Below, piece after piece: positions 44,739 through 53,583 of a stretch of DNA of 64,000 bases (position 1 is the stretch's first letter; the number at the start of each line of letters is the position of its first letter). Location: contig CP075368.1 of assembly GCA_019454185.1 (NCBI GenBank), positions 682,001 to 746,000 of the forward strand. Direction: 5' to 3'. A program made the position numbers and the translations under genes. The notes below the pieces were generated by a model. It saw nothing but the letters and a program-made list of their open reading frames with translations. It had not been told where the DNA came from and ran no database searches. This DNA comes from Phycisphaeraceae bacterium. Lineage in GTDB: Bacteria; Planctomycetota; Phycisphaerae; Phycisphaerales; UBA1924.

Positions 44739-46415
44739 CTACTCCCCCGCCCCCAGCAATGACATCCCCGTCATCTCCACAGGTTTCTCCAGCCCCATCA
44801 TCGCGAGTGCAGTCGGCACAATATCCGCCAAACGTCCGCGGCTCGCCCGCGCCGCCACATCTCCCCAATTCTCCACCCGGTTGTCCCCGCGCAGCGTCCT
44901 CCCTCGAAAGGCCTCACCCACAACCACTAGCGGCACGTCATACGTCGTGTGCGCCGTGTGCGGCGCGTTCGAAGCCGGGTCCCACATCTGCTCGCAGTTC
45001 CCGTGGTCCGCCGTCACAATCGCAGAGCCGCCCCGCGCCAGCGTCGCCTCAAGAATCCGACCCACGCACGCGTCCACGACCTCGCACGCCTTGATCGCCG
45101 CCTCCAGATTTCCTGTGTGCCCGACCATGTCGCCGTTGGCAAAGTTCACGACGATCAACGACTCGCAATCCCGCGCCGCCAGACGCCCCAGCACCGCCTC
45201 GCAGATCTCGTTCGCCGCCATCTCCGGCCTCAGGTCATACGTTGCCACCTTCGGGCTCTGCGGGTTCTCGCGCCGCTCCCCCTCGAACGGCGGATCACGA
45301 TAATCGTTGAAAAAGAACGTTACGTGCGGGTACTTCTCCGTCTCCGCGCAACGGAACTGCGTCAGACCAAGCTTCGACACATACTCCCCGCCGATGTTCA
45401 CCATCTTCGGCGGCTTCGGGAACGCAACCCGCACCAGCCCCGCCAACTCCTCCCAATACGCCGTCATCGTCACATAGTGCAGGTCGAGCTTCTTCCCGCG
45501 CTCGAACCCGTGCCTGCCCGAATCCGGCGACGGCTTCACCTTTGCCCATCTGTCATCCGGGAAGACGAACGCCGCCGAGATCTCGCGCGGGCGATCTCCC
45601 CGGTAGTTGTAGAAAATCACGCTGTCCCCGTCAGAGATCCGCGTCGCACGTGCGTCCGCATCATCTCTCGCGATCACAGTGGGGGGGATGTATTCATCCC
45701 CCTTCAGGTTCTCACCCGCCGGCGCGTCGTAGTACGCCTTGATCGCCTCACCAGCACTCACGGATTGTGCGCACACGCCCCGCCCCGTCAGACACTCATA
45801 CGCCCGCTGCACCCGCTCCCACCGATTGTCACGGTCCATCGCGTAGTACCGACCGATCACCGACACCACACGCCCGATACCGATCTCCACGCACGCCCGT
45901 TCGACCGCCGCGGCGTACTCCAGCCCGCTGTACGGTCCCGTGTCACGCCCATCCGTGAACAGATGGATGAACACGCGGTCCCCCGGCATCCCCAGTTGCT
46001 TGCACGCCTTCAGCCCGGCAAACAGATGTTCCAGCAGCCCGTGAACCCCCGCGTCCGAGTTGATCCCCATGAAATGGACCGCTCGCCCCTTCTCCTTCGC
46101 CTCCGCAATCGCCTCAGCAACAACCGCGTTCTTCTCCAGCCCTGCGCGGCACGCCTTCGTGATCGCCACCGACTCCTGGTCAACAACCCGACCCGCCCCG
46201 ATGTTCTGATGCCCGACCTCCGAGTTCCCCATCGTCTCCGCCGGCAGCCCGACATCCTCCCCGCTCGTCTTGATCAGCGTCCACGGCCACTCCGCACGCA
46301 ACCGATCATCCACCGGCGTCTTCGCCAGCTTCACCGCGTTGAACGCGTCGTGCTCCCGGTTCGGGTTCTCGCCCCACCCGTCACGGATGATCAACACCAG
46401 CGGCACGTTCTTCAT
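44739..46415 (-). CDS. gpmI: 2,3-bisphosphoglycerate-independent phosphoglycerate mutase
   Basis: This 558-residue enzyme interconverts 3- and 2-phosphoglycerate in glycolysis using two Mn ions. The metal site shows IRDGWGENP (Asp12), the phosphorylated serine in MGNSEVGH (Ser65), HLFTDGRDT and the C-terminal ADHGNCEQM. The length is slightly above the usual 510-550. The ATG at 46415 gives MKNVPLVLIIRDGW; the longer frame to 46439 adds eight residues without support. It is on the minus strand, convergent with the SlyX-like gene. Confidence 0.95.
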   Translation of the reverse strand: MKNVPLVLIIRDGWGENPNREHDAFNAVKLAKTPVDDRLRAEWPWTLIKTSGEDVGLPAETMGNSEVGHQNIGAGRVVDQESVAITKACRAGLEKNAVVAEAIAEAKEKGRAVHFMGINSDAGVHGLLEHLFAGLKACKQLGMPGDRVFIHLFTDGRDTGPYSGLEYAAAVERACVEIGIGRVVSVIGRYYAMDRDNRWERVQRAYECLTGRGVCAQSVSAGEAIKAYYDAPAGENLKGDEYIPPTVIARDDADARATRISDGDSVIFYNYRGDRPREISAAFVFPDDRWAKVKPSPDSGRHGFERGKKLDLHYVTMTAYWEELAGLVRVAFPKPPKMVNIGGEYVSKLGLTQFRCAETEKYPHVTFFFNDYRDPPFEGERRENPQSPKVATYDLRPEMAANEICEAVLGRLAARDCESLIVVNFANGDMVGHTGNLEAAIKACEVVDACVGRILEATLARGGSAIVTADHGNCEQMWDPASNAPHTAHTTYDVPLVVVGEAFRGRTLRGDNRVENWGDVAARASRGRLADIVPTALAMMGLEKPVEMTGMSLLGAGE

Positions 46416-46467
46416 GCACACAACCCCTCTCATCCTCATCGAACCGCGTGCGTCAGCGAGCGGATTT

Positions 46468-46547
46468 GACTCCGTGACTTCGTGACTTCGTGACTTCTTG
46501 ACTTCGTGACTTCGTGACTTCTTGACTCCGTCACTCCGTCACTTCCT
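46468..46547. repeat. octamer tandem repeat (about ten copies of GACTTCGT)
   Basis: Ten consecutive 8-base units read GACTTCGT or a one- to two-base variant (GACTCCGT, GACTTCTT, CACTCCGT, CACTTCCT). The repeat fills the gap between the gpmI start and the peroxiredoxin stop and touches the latter (46547-46549). It is a minisatellite prone to slippage; no function is visible. Confidence 0.95.
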
Positions 46548-47035
46548 CACGCAATCATCGCCAGAATCTCACCAAAGTTCATCGCATCCTTCGGCTCGCG
46601 GCTCTGGCTGAACTTCACCTTGCCCATCCCATCCGCCGACTGACCGATCACCACCGTTCCCCGGTGCGTCGTGTTCATGTCGGCCCATGAAAGGCCATAC
46701 GCCTTGCACACCTGCCGGTGCTGATCCGACAGCAGCGTGTGCTTGTACCCCTCGGCCGCAGCCCACGCGCCCAGAACGAACGTCGAGTCGCACGAGACCC
46801 CGACCACCTGCGCCCCCTTCGCCGTCCACGTCGCCAACTCCTTCGACACGCAATGCATCTCCGTCCCGCACACGCCCGTGTAGGCAAACGGGAAGAAGCA
46901 CAGCACCACATCCCCCTTCTTCACCGCGTCCGAAAGGCGCCACTCCGCCCGCGTCGGCGTCAGCAGCGTGAAGTCCGGGGCCGTCTCGCCCACACCGATC
47001 AGGCCCGCGCGGGGCGTCAGATTCTCACTCGCCAT
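46547..47035 (-). CDS. peroxiredoxin (AhpC/TSA family)
   Basis: This 162-residue protein is a thiol peroxidase. It has the PxxxTxxC signature as PFAYTGVC, giving peroxidatic Cys56. Further cysteines at Cys62 and in QVCKAYG could resolve the disulfide, but I cannot assign one. The fold markers DFTLLTP and VVGVSCDS are AhpE/AhpC-like. The ATG at 47035 has GAGGAA 6 bases upstream; the frame extends to 47080 without need. It diverges from the yggS gene across 183 bp. Confidence 0.92.
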   Translation of the reverse strand: MASENLTPRAGLIGVGETAPDFTLLTPTRAEWRLSDAVKKGDVVLCFFPFAYTGVCGTEMHCVSKELATWTAKGAQVVGVSCDSTFVLGAWAAAEGYKHTLLSDQHRQVCKAYGLSWADMNTTHRGTVVIGQSADGMGKVKFSQSREPKDAMNFGEILAMIA

Positions 47036-47218
47036 GTCGTGTTCCTCAGGAATCAACCTCCCGCTCGGGACTCGCCGCATCGACGGATGCCAAGTCCCGG
47101 TCGGAAGTAGGGGCTTATCCTAGAGCGTCGATCTCGGGTGGCCACGCCGGTGGAACCGGCTCACCCGACCAGACACACGCGCCGAGAGCGCAGCATCGAG
47201 CACGGAGGCGGAACACCC

Positions 47219-48088
47219 ATGATCGATCTCGACCTTGTTGCCCTCGACGAGCGATACGCGGCCGTTCGCGAGCGAGTCGCCGCCGCCGCCGCCCGCTCCG
47301 GACGCCGCGCCGACGACATCATCCTCGTCGCCGTGACCAAGTTCGCCGAGCCGGACCAGATCCGACGCCTCATCGAACTCGGCCATCGTGACTTCGGCGA
47401 GAACCGCGTCCAGAACCTCCTCCAACGCGCCGCCATGGTCGAAGAGCACCTCGCCCGCCTCCGCGTGCTCCCCCAGACCCTCGGCCGCGTCAGCAGCAAC
47501 GCTGGACGCTCCCTCATCGAACTCGACAAGGCCGCGCCCGCCATCGGCGCAGGCGGCAAAGAGCCCGTCCGCTGGCACATGATCGGCCACCTCCAACGCA
47601 ACAAGGCCCGCAAGGCCTGCGAGGTCTCACGCCTCATCCACTCCGTCGATTCCCTCCGACTCGCCGAAGAACTCCAGACCATCGCCCTCCGCCGCGACAA
47701 GCCCCTCGACATCCTCGTCGAGGTCAACTGCTCCGGCGAGGCCAGCAAACACGGCTGCCCCGTCCCCGCCGCAGGACCCCTCGCCGAACAGATCGACACC
47801 ATGATCAACGTCCGCGTCCGCGGCCTTATGACCATGGCCGCACCCGATGTCCCGGAATCAGAGATCCGCGCTACCTTCGCCCGCTGTCACGAACTCTTCG
47901 ACGAGATCCGCCGCTCCGGCATCAGCGAAGGATCATTCAACCTGCTCTCAATGGGCATGTCCGGCGACTACGAGATCGCCATCGAAGAGGGAGCCAACAT
48001 CGTCAGGGTCGGCAGCGCGATCTTCGGCGAACACCCGGCCGACACCGATGCCGACGAAGACGATGCCCCCGCCGACGACCTTGATTGA
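47219..48088 (+). CDS. YggS/PLPBP family pyridoxal phosphate homeostasis protein
   Basis: This 289-residue protein has the alanine-racemase-like N-terminal fold that binds PLP and buffers B6 levels. The PLP lysine is Lys41 in VAVTKF, followed by FGENRVQN and WHMIGHLQRNK, then IHSVDSLRLAEEL and the C-terminal LSMGMSGDYEIAIEEGA. Compared with the family, an extra stretch of about 30 residues lies between the FGEN and WHMIGHLQ motifs, and an acidic C-terminal tail (DADEDDAPADD) is added. GGAGG precedes the ATG at 47219; the longer frame from 47138 is not used. Confidence 0.93.
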   Translation: MIDLDLVALDERYAAVRERVAAAAARSGRRADDIILVAVTKFAEPDQIRRLIELGHRDFGENRVQNLLQRAAMVEEHLARLRVLPQTLGRVSSNAGRSLIELDKAAPAIGAGGKEPVRWHMIGHLQRNKARKACEVSRLIHSVDSLRLAEELQTIALRRDKPLDILVEVNCSGEASKHGCPVPAAGPLAEQIDTMINVRVRGLMTMAAPDVPESEIRATFARCHELFDEIRRSGISEGSFNLLSMGMSGDYEIAIEEGANIVRVGSAIFGEHPADTDADEDDAPADDLD

Positions 48089-48099
48089 TGCCGGTCCGC

Positions 48100-48810
48100 T
48101 CACGCCTTGGCCATGCGTCCGCTCATCGCCCGCGTCTGCGTCATATACGCCTGGAGCGATCGTCCAGGGCACGCCGTCGGACGAAGCTCTTGGTGCGTGT
48201 AGACGTTCCGCACCGAGAGCCGGTACTGACGCATCTGCACCGCAACGAACTGGTCCAGCGAGTTCAACGCCGCCGGCGTCGGCCGCTGGCTGTCGAAGTT
48301 CCCCATCACCATGATCCCGAGATTCCCCGGGTTCTCATCCTTCACGTGCGCGCCCTGGAGATTGATCGGCCGTCCCTGCCACACACGCCCCGAGGGATCG
48401 ATGATGTAGTGGTACCCGATGTCCGCCCACCCGCGCTGCACGTGCGAGTTCCTGATCGATTCCAACCGCCTCGCCGCGTCCGCCTTGTTCACCGAATAGA
48501 ACGGCGTCATCCCGTCATGGTGGATCGTGATCCGACCGATCCGCCCCATCGGATCCGCAAGAGCCGCGATCGGCGTCGCACGTGTCCACTCCGACCTCGC
48601 CTGAACGCCCTGAGGCAACCCCGTCGGCGCGGGCTGTGTCGGGGGCGGCGTGGCCCGCGGCTGGCTCGCACGCCGCGATGACTCCGACGGCCAAGACGGT
48701 CCGGGCAGCCCGGTCGCCTTCTGACCCGATCCCTCGCAACCCGCGAGCAGAACCGCCGCGCTCGTCGCAAGACCCACCCGCAGGAACTGACGTCTGGCTA
48801 CTTGATCCAT
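48100..48810 (-). CDS. Tat-exported lipoprotein N-acetylmuramoyl-L-alanine amidase
   Basis: This 236-residue cell-wall hydrolase has an Amidase_2/PGRP domain. The N-terminus is a twin-arginine signal (RRQFLRVG) ending in lipobox LLAGC at Cys25. Residues 26-66 are a Pro/Ser-rich linker. Zinc ligands are seen at IHHDG (His97/98), and in NVYTHQELRPTACPG near the C-terminus; GYHYIIDPSGRVWQGRP is the conserved core. It would sit on the outer face of the inner membrane or in the periplasm and cut the peptide stem from glycan strands. An alternative GTG start two codons upstream is possible. It is convergent with yggS (11 bp) and divergent from the MscS gene. Confidence 0.88.
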   Translation of the reverse strand: MDQVARRQFLRVGLATSAAVLLAGCEGSGQKATGLPGPSWPSESSRRASQPRATPPPTQPAPTGLPQGVQARSEWTRATPIAALADPMGRIGRITIHHDGMTPFYSVNKADAARRLESIRNSHVQRGWADIGYHYIIDPSGRVWQGRPINLQGAHVKDENPGNLGIMVMGNFDSQRPTPAALNSLDQFVAVQMRQYRLSVRNVYTHQELRPTACPGRSLQAYMTQTRAMSGRMAKA

Positions 48811-49024
48811 GGGCACTTCTTATCGTCCAACCGGACCCGCACGCCCCAACTCCGGAGACGGTCCGCGACCTCGAAGTCCACGCTCCGCATGGACAGCCCT
48901 CTCGCGAATCATATTAGCGGGCGTGTCAAGCCCCGACCTCGCCCAAAGTCCTCACCCCCAACCACTGAACATCCACGCAGACCGTACTACGCTAGGGTTC
49001 TGTTGCATCCAGAGGAACGCCACG

Positions 49025-50044
49025 ATGTTGCCGATCATCCTTCTCAACACCATGCTCGGGCTCTTCCAAGAGGCCGCTCCGGATCCATCCACACCCGTCC
49101 CGCCTTCGCCGGACGCATCCCAGCCCTCCGTTGCCGCATCGCCCGATCTGGTGTCGGGTGAGGCCGAGTCGCTCGTTGAAACGCTCAAAGCACTCAAGTG
49201 GCCCGAGACCGCCGAAGAGTGGGAGTCCGTCCTCCTGCTCGTCTCCTTTCGCGTGCTCCTCCCGTTGATCGGCGTGCTGCTCGTCTTCGTCCTGGGCCTC
49301 TTCGCTGCCAAGCAGATCCGCAAGGCAACCGAGCGAGCCCTCACCCGGGCCAGGATCGAGATCACCCTCGCCCGCTTCCTCTCGAAGGTCGCCTCATGGA
49401 CCTTCATCGGCCTGGTCATCCTGACCATCCTCAGCACCGTCGGTGTGAACGTCACCAGTCTGGCCGCGCTCCTCGGCGCCACCGGCCTCGCCGTCGGCCT
49501 CGCCCTCCAGGGCGCGCTCACCAACCTCTCCGCGGGCGTGATGCTCCTCATCTTCCGACCCTACCGGCTCGGCGATGTCGTCCGCCTCGACGGCGAACTC
49601 GGCACCGTCGCCGACATCGAGCTCTTCACCACACGCATCGACACCTTCGACAACCGCCGCATCATCCTCCCCAACAGCAAGATCTACGGCAACAAGATCG
49701 AGAACCTCACCCGCAACCCGCAGAGACGCGTCGAGATCCCCGTCGGCGTCTCCTACAAGGCCGACTTCGAGCAGACCCGCCGGGCCCTCGAATCCGCAGC
49801 CGCCAACGTCCCCGGCATCCTCCCGACCCCAACACCCGTCGTCATCGCCACGGCCTTCGGCGACTCCTCGGTCAACTGGGAAGTGCGGGTCTGGTGCGCC
49901 CCTCCAGACGTCGTCAAGGTCCGCAGCGATGCCATCGGTTGCATCAAGAAGTCCCTCGCCGACCACGGCATCGAGATCCCCTTCCCTCAGCGCGACCTCC
50001 ACCTCGACGGTGCGGTCAGCGTCTCGATTCTCGACCGCCATTGA
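49025..50044 (+). CDS. MscS family mechanosensitive channel
   Basis: This 339-residue protein forms a tension-gated pore. An N-terminal hydrophobic stretch (IILLNTMLGLF) and a Pro/Ser-rich loop precede three membrane helices: SVLLLVSFRVLLPLIGVLLV, SWTFIGLVILTILSTVGVNV, and the pore helix LAALLGATGLAVGLALQGAL. The MscS signature follows (NLSAGVMLLIFRPYRLGDVV), then the beta domain and C-terminal vestibule. GAGGAACG precedes the ATG. The frame is open further upstream (48809) but without helical or family content. Confidence 0.92.
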   Translation: MLPIILLNTMLGLFQEAAPDPSTPVPPSPDASQPSVAASPDLVSGEAESLVETLKALKWPETAEEWESVLLLVSFRVLLPLIGVLLVFVLGLFAAKQIRKATERALTRARIEITLARFLSKVASWTFIGLVILTILSTVGVNVTSLAALLGATGLAVGLALQGALTNLSAGVMLLIFRPYRLGDVVRLDGELGTVADIELFTTRIDTFDNRRIILPNSKIYGNKIENLTRNPQRRVEIPVGVSYKADFEQTRRALESAAANVPGILPTPTPVVIATAFGDSSVNWEVRVWCAPPDVVKVRSDAIGCIKKSLADHGIEIPFPQRDLHLDGAVSVSILDRH

Positions 50045-50053
50045 ACCGGTGCC

Positions 50054-52015
50054 TCACCCGCGCCGCCACCGGTTCCACACCCCCAGCGACAGCAGCCCGA
50101 ACAGCCGCTGCGCGTGATCCCGCGCGCCAGACTCGTGCTCGTCGATCATCCGCCGCACGCACGCACGATCGATCTCAACACCGATCCCGTCAAACGCATC
50201 CCCGGCATCCAGCGTCGCACGCAGCAACTCCCTCAGACCCGCCTCCTCCTTGAACCACCGCCCGATCGGGATCGAGAACCCCGACTTCGGCCCATCGACC
50301 ACCTGCGCCGGCAGCACACCCCTCGCCGCCTCACGCAGCATCCCTTTCCGCTTCCCCCCAGCCATCAGCGTGCCGAGCGGCGTCGCCATCGCGCGGTACA
50401 CCAGATCCCGATCCAGCATCGGTGCCCGCACCTCCAGCGCCACCCGCATCGACGCCGTGTCAACCTTCCTCAACAGATCCCCCGGCAGATACGTCTCAAA
50501 GTCCCGCTTGTGGGGCTTGCTCGGCACCTCGAACACCACATCGCTCCCTCCGTTCGGGCACAACCGCCTCATCGCCGCGCTCGGGAAGATCGCCACCAGA
50601 TCCGCGTACCCGGCACCCGCAGACGCCTCGCACAGCCGCGCCATCCTCCCGCCGAACGATCGCGGATCCTTCCGCGGCCACGGCACCGCGCCCAGCACCC
50701 GCCCCACGGGACGCAACGCCCCCAGCCACCGCGCCGCACGGTGCCGCTCGTATCCCGCGAACAGCTCATCCCCTCCGTCGCCCGAGAGCACAACCCGCAC
50801 CCGCTCGCGCACCGCGCCGCTCAGCCAGTACGTAGGCAGGATCGAACTGTCGCCGAACGGCAGACCCAGCCACTCGACCAACGCCACCACATCCGCCGCG
50901 CCCTTCGGGTCCGCATCCAGCGTTGTGTGCTCCGTGCCCAGGTGCGCCGCGGTCGCCGCCGCCAGCGCAGACTCATCGCAAGACGGGTCCGGCATCCGCA
51001 TCGTGAACGTCCGCAGCCGCTCACCCCGCTTCGACAGCACCCGCTGCGCCGCCGCTGCCACTAGCCCCGAATCCACACCACCGGAAAGAAAGCACCCGAG
51101 CGGTACATCCGCCTCAAGCCGCTCCTCAACCGCACGCTCGATCAGCGACCACGCCGAGTTCGCATCCAGCGGCAGCGAGCGGCTCGTTTCAACGTCAAAA
51201 CTGATCCTCCTTCGCCCGGACCTCCCCTGCGCATCGAACCACGCGATCTGTCCCGGCTTCAACTCCCGGATCCCCACCCACGGCGTTCCCTCTCCCCAGC
51301 CAAACGCAATCCACCGACGCATCAGGTCGGGATCGATCTCGATCGCACGCGCCGCCTCGTGCCGCATCCGCTCGCTCAGCCCCCGCTGGTCCGCCTCCTT
51401 CAGCATCGTGCGGACAAGCCCGAAGAGAGCCGCAGCCGAACTGGCAAACGCCACGATCGACTCGCGAGGCCCGTCGCCCTCGCCCTCATCCGGGCGGACG
51501 CGGATCTCCGTGAAATACAGCGGCTTCTCACCCGCCACATCCCGCATCAGCACGAGCGACCGCTCGCGACCATCCCAGATCCCCGCCGCGTACATCCCCT
51601 CCAGATGCTCGTGCAGCCCGCGCCCCCATTCGCGATGCCCGTGCAGCACCGTCTCCGTATCGCTGTGATCGCTCCTGAACTCGTGCCCGAGGTCCGACAG
51701 CCGTCGCCGCAGGTCCCTGTGGTTGTAGATGCACCCGTTGAACGTGACGGCGACCTCGCCATCTTCCGCGTTCCGCGCCGGCGCCACCATCGGCTGGGCT
51801 CCGCCGCCGATGTCGATGATCGCCATCCGCCGGTGGACGAGCGCGACGTGGGCGATCAAGCCGTTCTCCGTCGCCGACCGTGTCCGCCACCGCCCGGAAG
51901 CGTCCGGGCCGCGTGCCGCGATGGCCCGGTCCATGACGTCCAGCCACGGCTCGGGTATCGCCACCTCGGGCGATACCTCCGGAGCCAGTCTCAAGATGCC
52001 CGCGATGCCGCACAT
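50054..52015 (-). CDS. asnB: glutamine-hydrolysing asparagine synthase
   Basis: This 653-residue enzyme converts aspartate and glutamine to asparagine. The ATG at 52015 gives MCGIAGIL, whose Cys2 becomes the N-terminal catalytic residue of the glutaminase domain; longer open frames are therefore wrong. The synthetase domain has the ATP pyrophosphate loop SGGVDS at 311-316 and [15 protein letters not shown] further on. The C-terminus has [13 protein letters not shown]. It resembles AsnB proteins that also serve in polysaccharide or amidation pathways, but I see no such cluster here. It is divergent from xylA, 111 bp between starts. Confidence 0.93.
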   Translation of the reverse strand: MCGIAGILRLAPEVSPEVAIPEPWLDVMDRAIAARGPDASGRWRTRSATENGLIAHVALVHRRMAIIDIGGGAQPMVAPARNAEDGEVAVTFNGCIYNHRDLRRRLSDLGHEFRSDHSDTETVLHGHREWGRGLHEHLEGMYAAGIWDGRERSLVLMRDVAGEKPLYFTEIRVRPDEGEGDGPRESIVAFASSAAALFGLVRTMLKEADQRGLSERMRHEAARAIEIDPDLMRRWIAFGWGEGTPWVGIRELKPGQIAWFDAQGRSGRRRISFDVETSRSLPLDANSAWSLIERAVEERLEADVPLGCFLSGGVDSGLVAAAAQRVLSKRGERLRTFTMRMPDPSCDESALAAATAAHLGTEHTTLDADPKGAADVVALVEWLGLPFGDSSILPTYWLSGAVRERVRVVLSGDGGDELFAGYERHRAARWLGALRPVGRVLGAVPWPRKDPRSFGGRMARLCEASAGAGYADLVAIFPSAAMRRLCPNGGSDVVFEVPSKPHKRDFETYLPGDLLRKVDTASMRVALEVRAPMLDRDLVYRAMATPLGTLMAGGKRKGMLREAARGVLPAQVVDGPKSGFSIPIGRWFKEEAGLRELLRATLDAGDAFDGIGVEIDRACVRRMIDEHESGARDHAQRLFGLLSLGVWNRWRRG

Positions 52016-52126
52016 GGTGGGGCAGCGTACCGTGCCGCTTGCACGCTGTCTCGGCGCGTGCCAAACTATCCGACGCCGCCGGACCGACGCGCCGCGCGCA
52101 CGAGACTGAGGACCAGGAGCCGCCAG

Positions 52127-53296
52127 ATGCCCGATCGATACGTGCCCACGCCCAAGGACAAGTTCACCTTCGGCCTCTGGACCGTCGGCAACACAGGCCG
52201 TGACCCCTTCGGGCTTCCCACGCGTCCGGCCCTCTCGCCGGCCCAGATCGTCGATCTGCTCGGCGAGGTGGGGGGGGTGTGCGCCGTCAACTTCCACGAC
52301 AACGACCTCATCCCCATCGACGCGACCGAGGCCGAAGCGTCCCAGATCAAGTCCGACTTCACCAAGGCGCTCAAGCGGACGAAGCTCCGCGTTGCGATGG
52401 CGACAACCAACCTCTTCTCGGATCCCGCCTTCCGAGACGGCGCGTTCACCAGCAACGACGCCGAGGTCCGGGCATACGCCCTCCAGAAGACGATGCGGGC
52501 CATGGATCTCGGGGCCGAGTTCGGCGCGCAGGTCTATGTCTTCTGGGGCGGACGCGAGGGAACCGAGACCGACGGCGCGAAGGATCCTGTCGAGGCCGAG
52601 GGAAGGTTCAGGCAGGCGATCGACTTCCTCTGTGCCTACTCCATCGACCGCGGCTACGGCTACAAGTTCGCCCTCGAGGCCAAGCCCAACGAGCCGCGGG
52701 CCCACATCTTCTTCCCCACCACCGGCCACTACCTCGCGTTCATCTCCACGCTCAAGCACGGCGAGATGGTCGGGGTCAATCCCGAGGTCGCTCACGAGCA
52801 CATGGCGGGGCTCAACTTCTCTCACGCGGTCGCGCAGGCGCTCGGTGCGGGCAAGCTCTTCCATATCGATCTCAACGATCAGGAGTTCGGGCGATTCGAC
52901 CAGGACTTCCGCTTCGGCTCCGCCAACCCGAAGGCCGCGTTCTTCCTCGTGAAGCTGCTGGAGGAAGCGAAGTACCAGGGCTTCAAGCACTTCGACGCCC
53001 ACGCGTACCGCACGTCGGACCGAGCGGATGTCATCGAGTTCGCACGGGGGTGCATGCGCACCTATCTCATCCTGAAGGACAAAGCCCGGAAGTGGAGCGA
53101 GGACGCGACGATCAAGGCCCTCCTCAAGCAGATCAACCGGGCCGGGAAGGATCTCGACGCCCTCTCCGCCAAGTACTCCCGAGCACACGCCGAAACGCTG
53201 CTCGCCATGCGGTTCGATCGCAACGCCCTCGCCGAACGCCCGCTCCCCTACGAGAGACTCGACCAGCGCACCATGGAGATCCTGATGGGTCTCTGA
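52127..53296 (+). CDS. xylA: xylose isomerase
   Basis: This 389-residue enzyme isomerises D-xylose to D-xylulose (and glucose to fructose) using two divalent metals. It shows NFHDNDLIP (His57 and Asp60, the catalytic pair), [10 protein letters not shown], the metal-binding [10 protein letters not shown] region and [20 protein letters not shown]. The length fits the shorter class of about 390 residues seen in actinobacteria. AGGAG lies upstream of the ATG at 52127; the much longer open frame to 51359 is antisense to asnB. No xylulokinase is adjacent. Confidence 0.95.
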   Translation: MPDRYVPTPKDKFTFGLWTVGNTGRDPFGLPTRPALSPAQIVDLLGEVGGVCAVNFHDNDLIPIDATEAEASQIKSDFTKALKRTKLRVAMATTNLFSDPAFRDGAFTSNDAEVRAYALQKTMRAMDLGAEFGAQVYVFWGGREGTETDGAKDPVEAEGRFRQAIDFLCAYSIDRGYGYKFALEAKPNEPRAHIFFPTTGHYLAFISTLKHGEMVGVNPEVAHEHMAGLNFSHAVAQALGAGKLFHIDLNDQEFGRFDQDFRFGSANPKAAFFLVKLLEEAKYQGFKHFDAHAYRTSDRADVIEFARGCMRTYLILKDKARKWSEDATIKALLKQINRAGKDLDALSAKYSRAHAETLLAMRFDRNALAERPLPYERLDQRTMEILMGL

Positions 53297-53427
53297 GCGA
53301 AGGCGTCTTGAACGCGAAGGCCGCGAAGATCGCGAAGGCGAAGAGAACGCAGATCGCAGTCCCGCCTGGGTGGGGCGCGGAGAGCGCAGAGTGACGCAGA
53401 GGGGAAGGCCGGGTGGCATGGGAGTAG

Positions 53428-53583
53428 GCAAAAGGGAGCCCCGGGCGCCGGTCGCGCAATGTGTGTGTGTGGGGGGGGGGCGACAAGCGACACCCCCGGT
53501 CAAGTGCCGCGTGCTCCCCTCAAACGCCACTCGTTCCCGTTGAATGCCTCAACTCGAATGCCGCAAAAGGGAGCCCCGGGCGC
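53428..53583. repeat. 21 bp direct repeat flanking a short G-rich stretch
   Basis: The identical 21 bases starting GCAAAAGGGAGCCCCG occur at 53428-53448 and 53563-53583. The second copy contains the left end of the IS inverted repeat. Between them is a (GT)5 run followed by ten G (53461-53480). The remainder of 53297-53573 holds no gene I can support. Confidence 0.85.

Noticed and set aside
44949..46469. 506-codon plus-strand frame opposite gpmI
   Set aside because: It is a shadow of gpmI: Arg/Pro/His-rich, with no domain.
50054..53530. Long minus-strand frame extending asnB upstream
   Set aside because: The catalytic Cys2 must follow the initiator Met, fixing the start at 52015; the extension is antisense to xylA.
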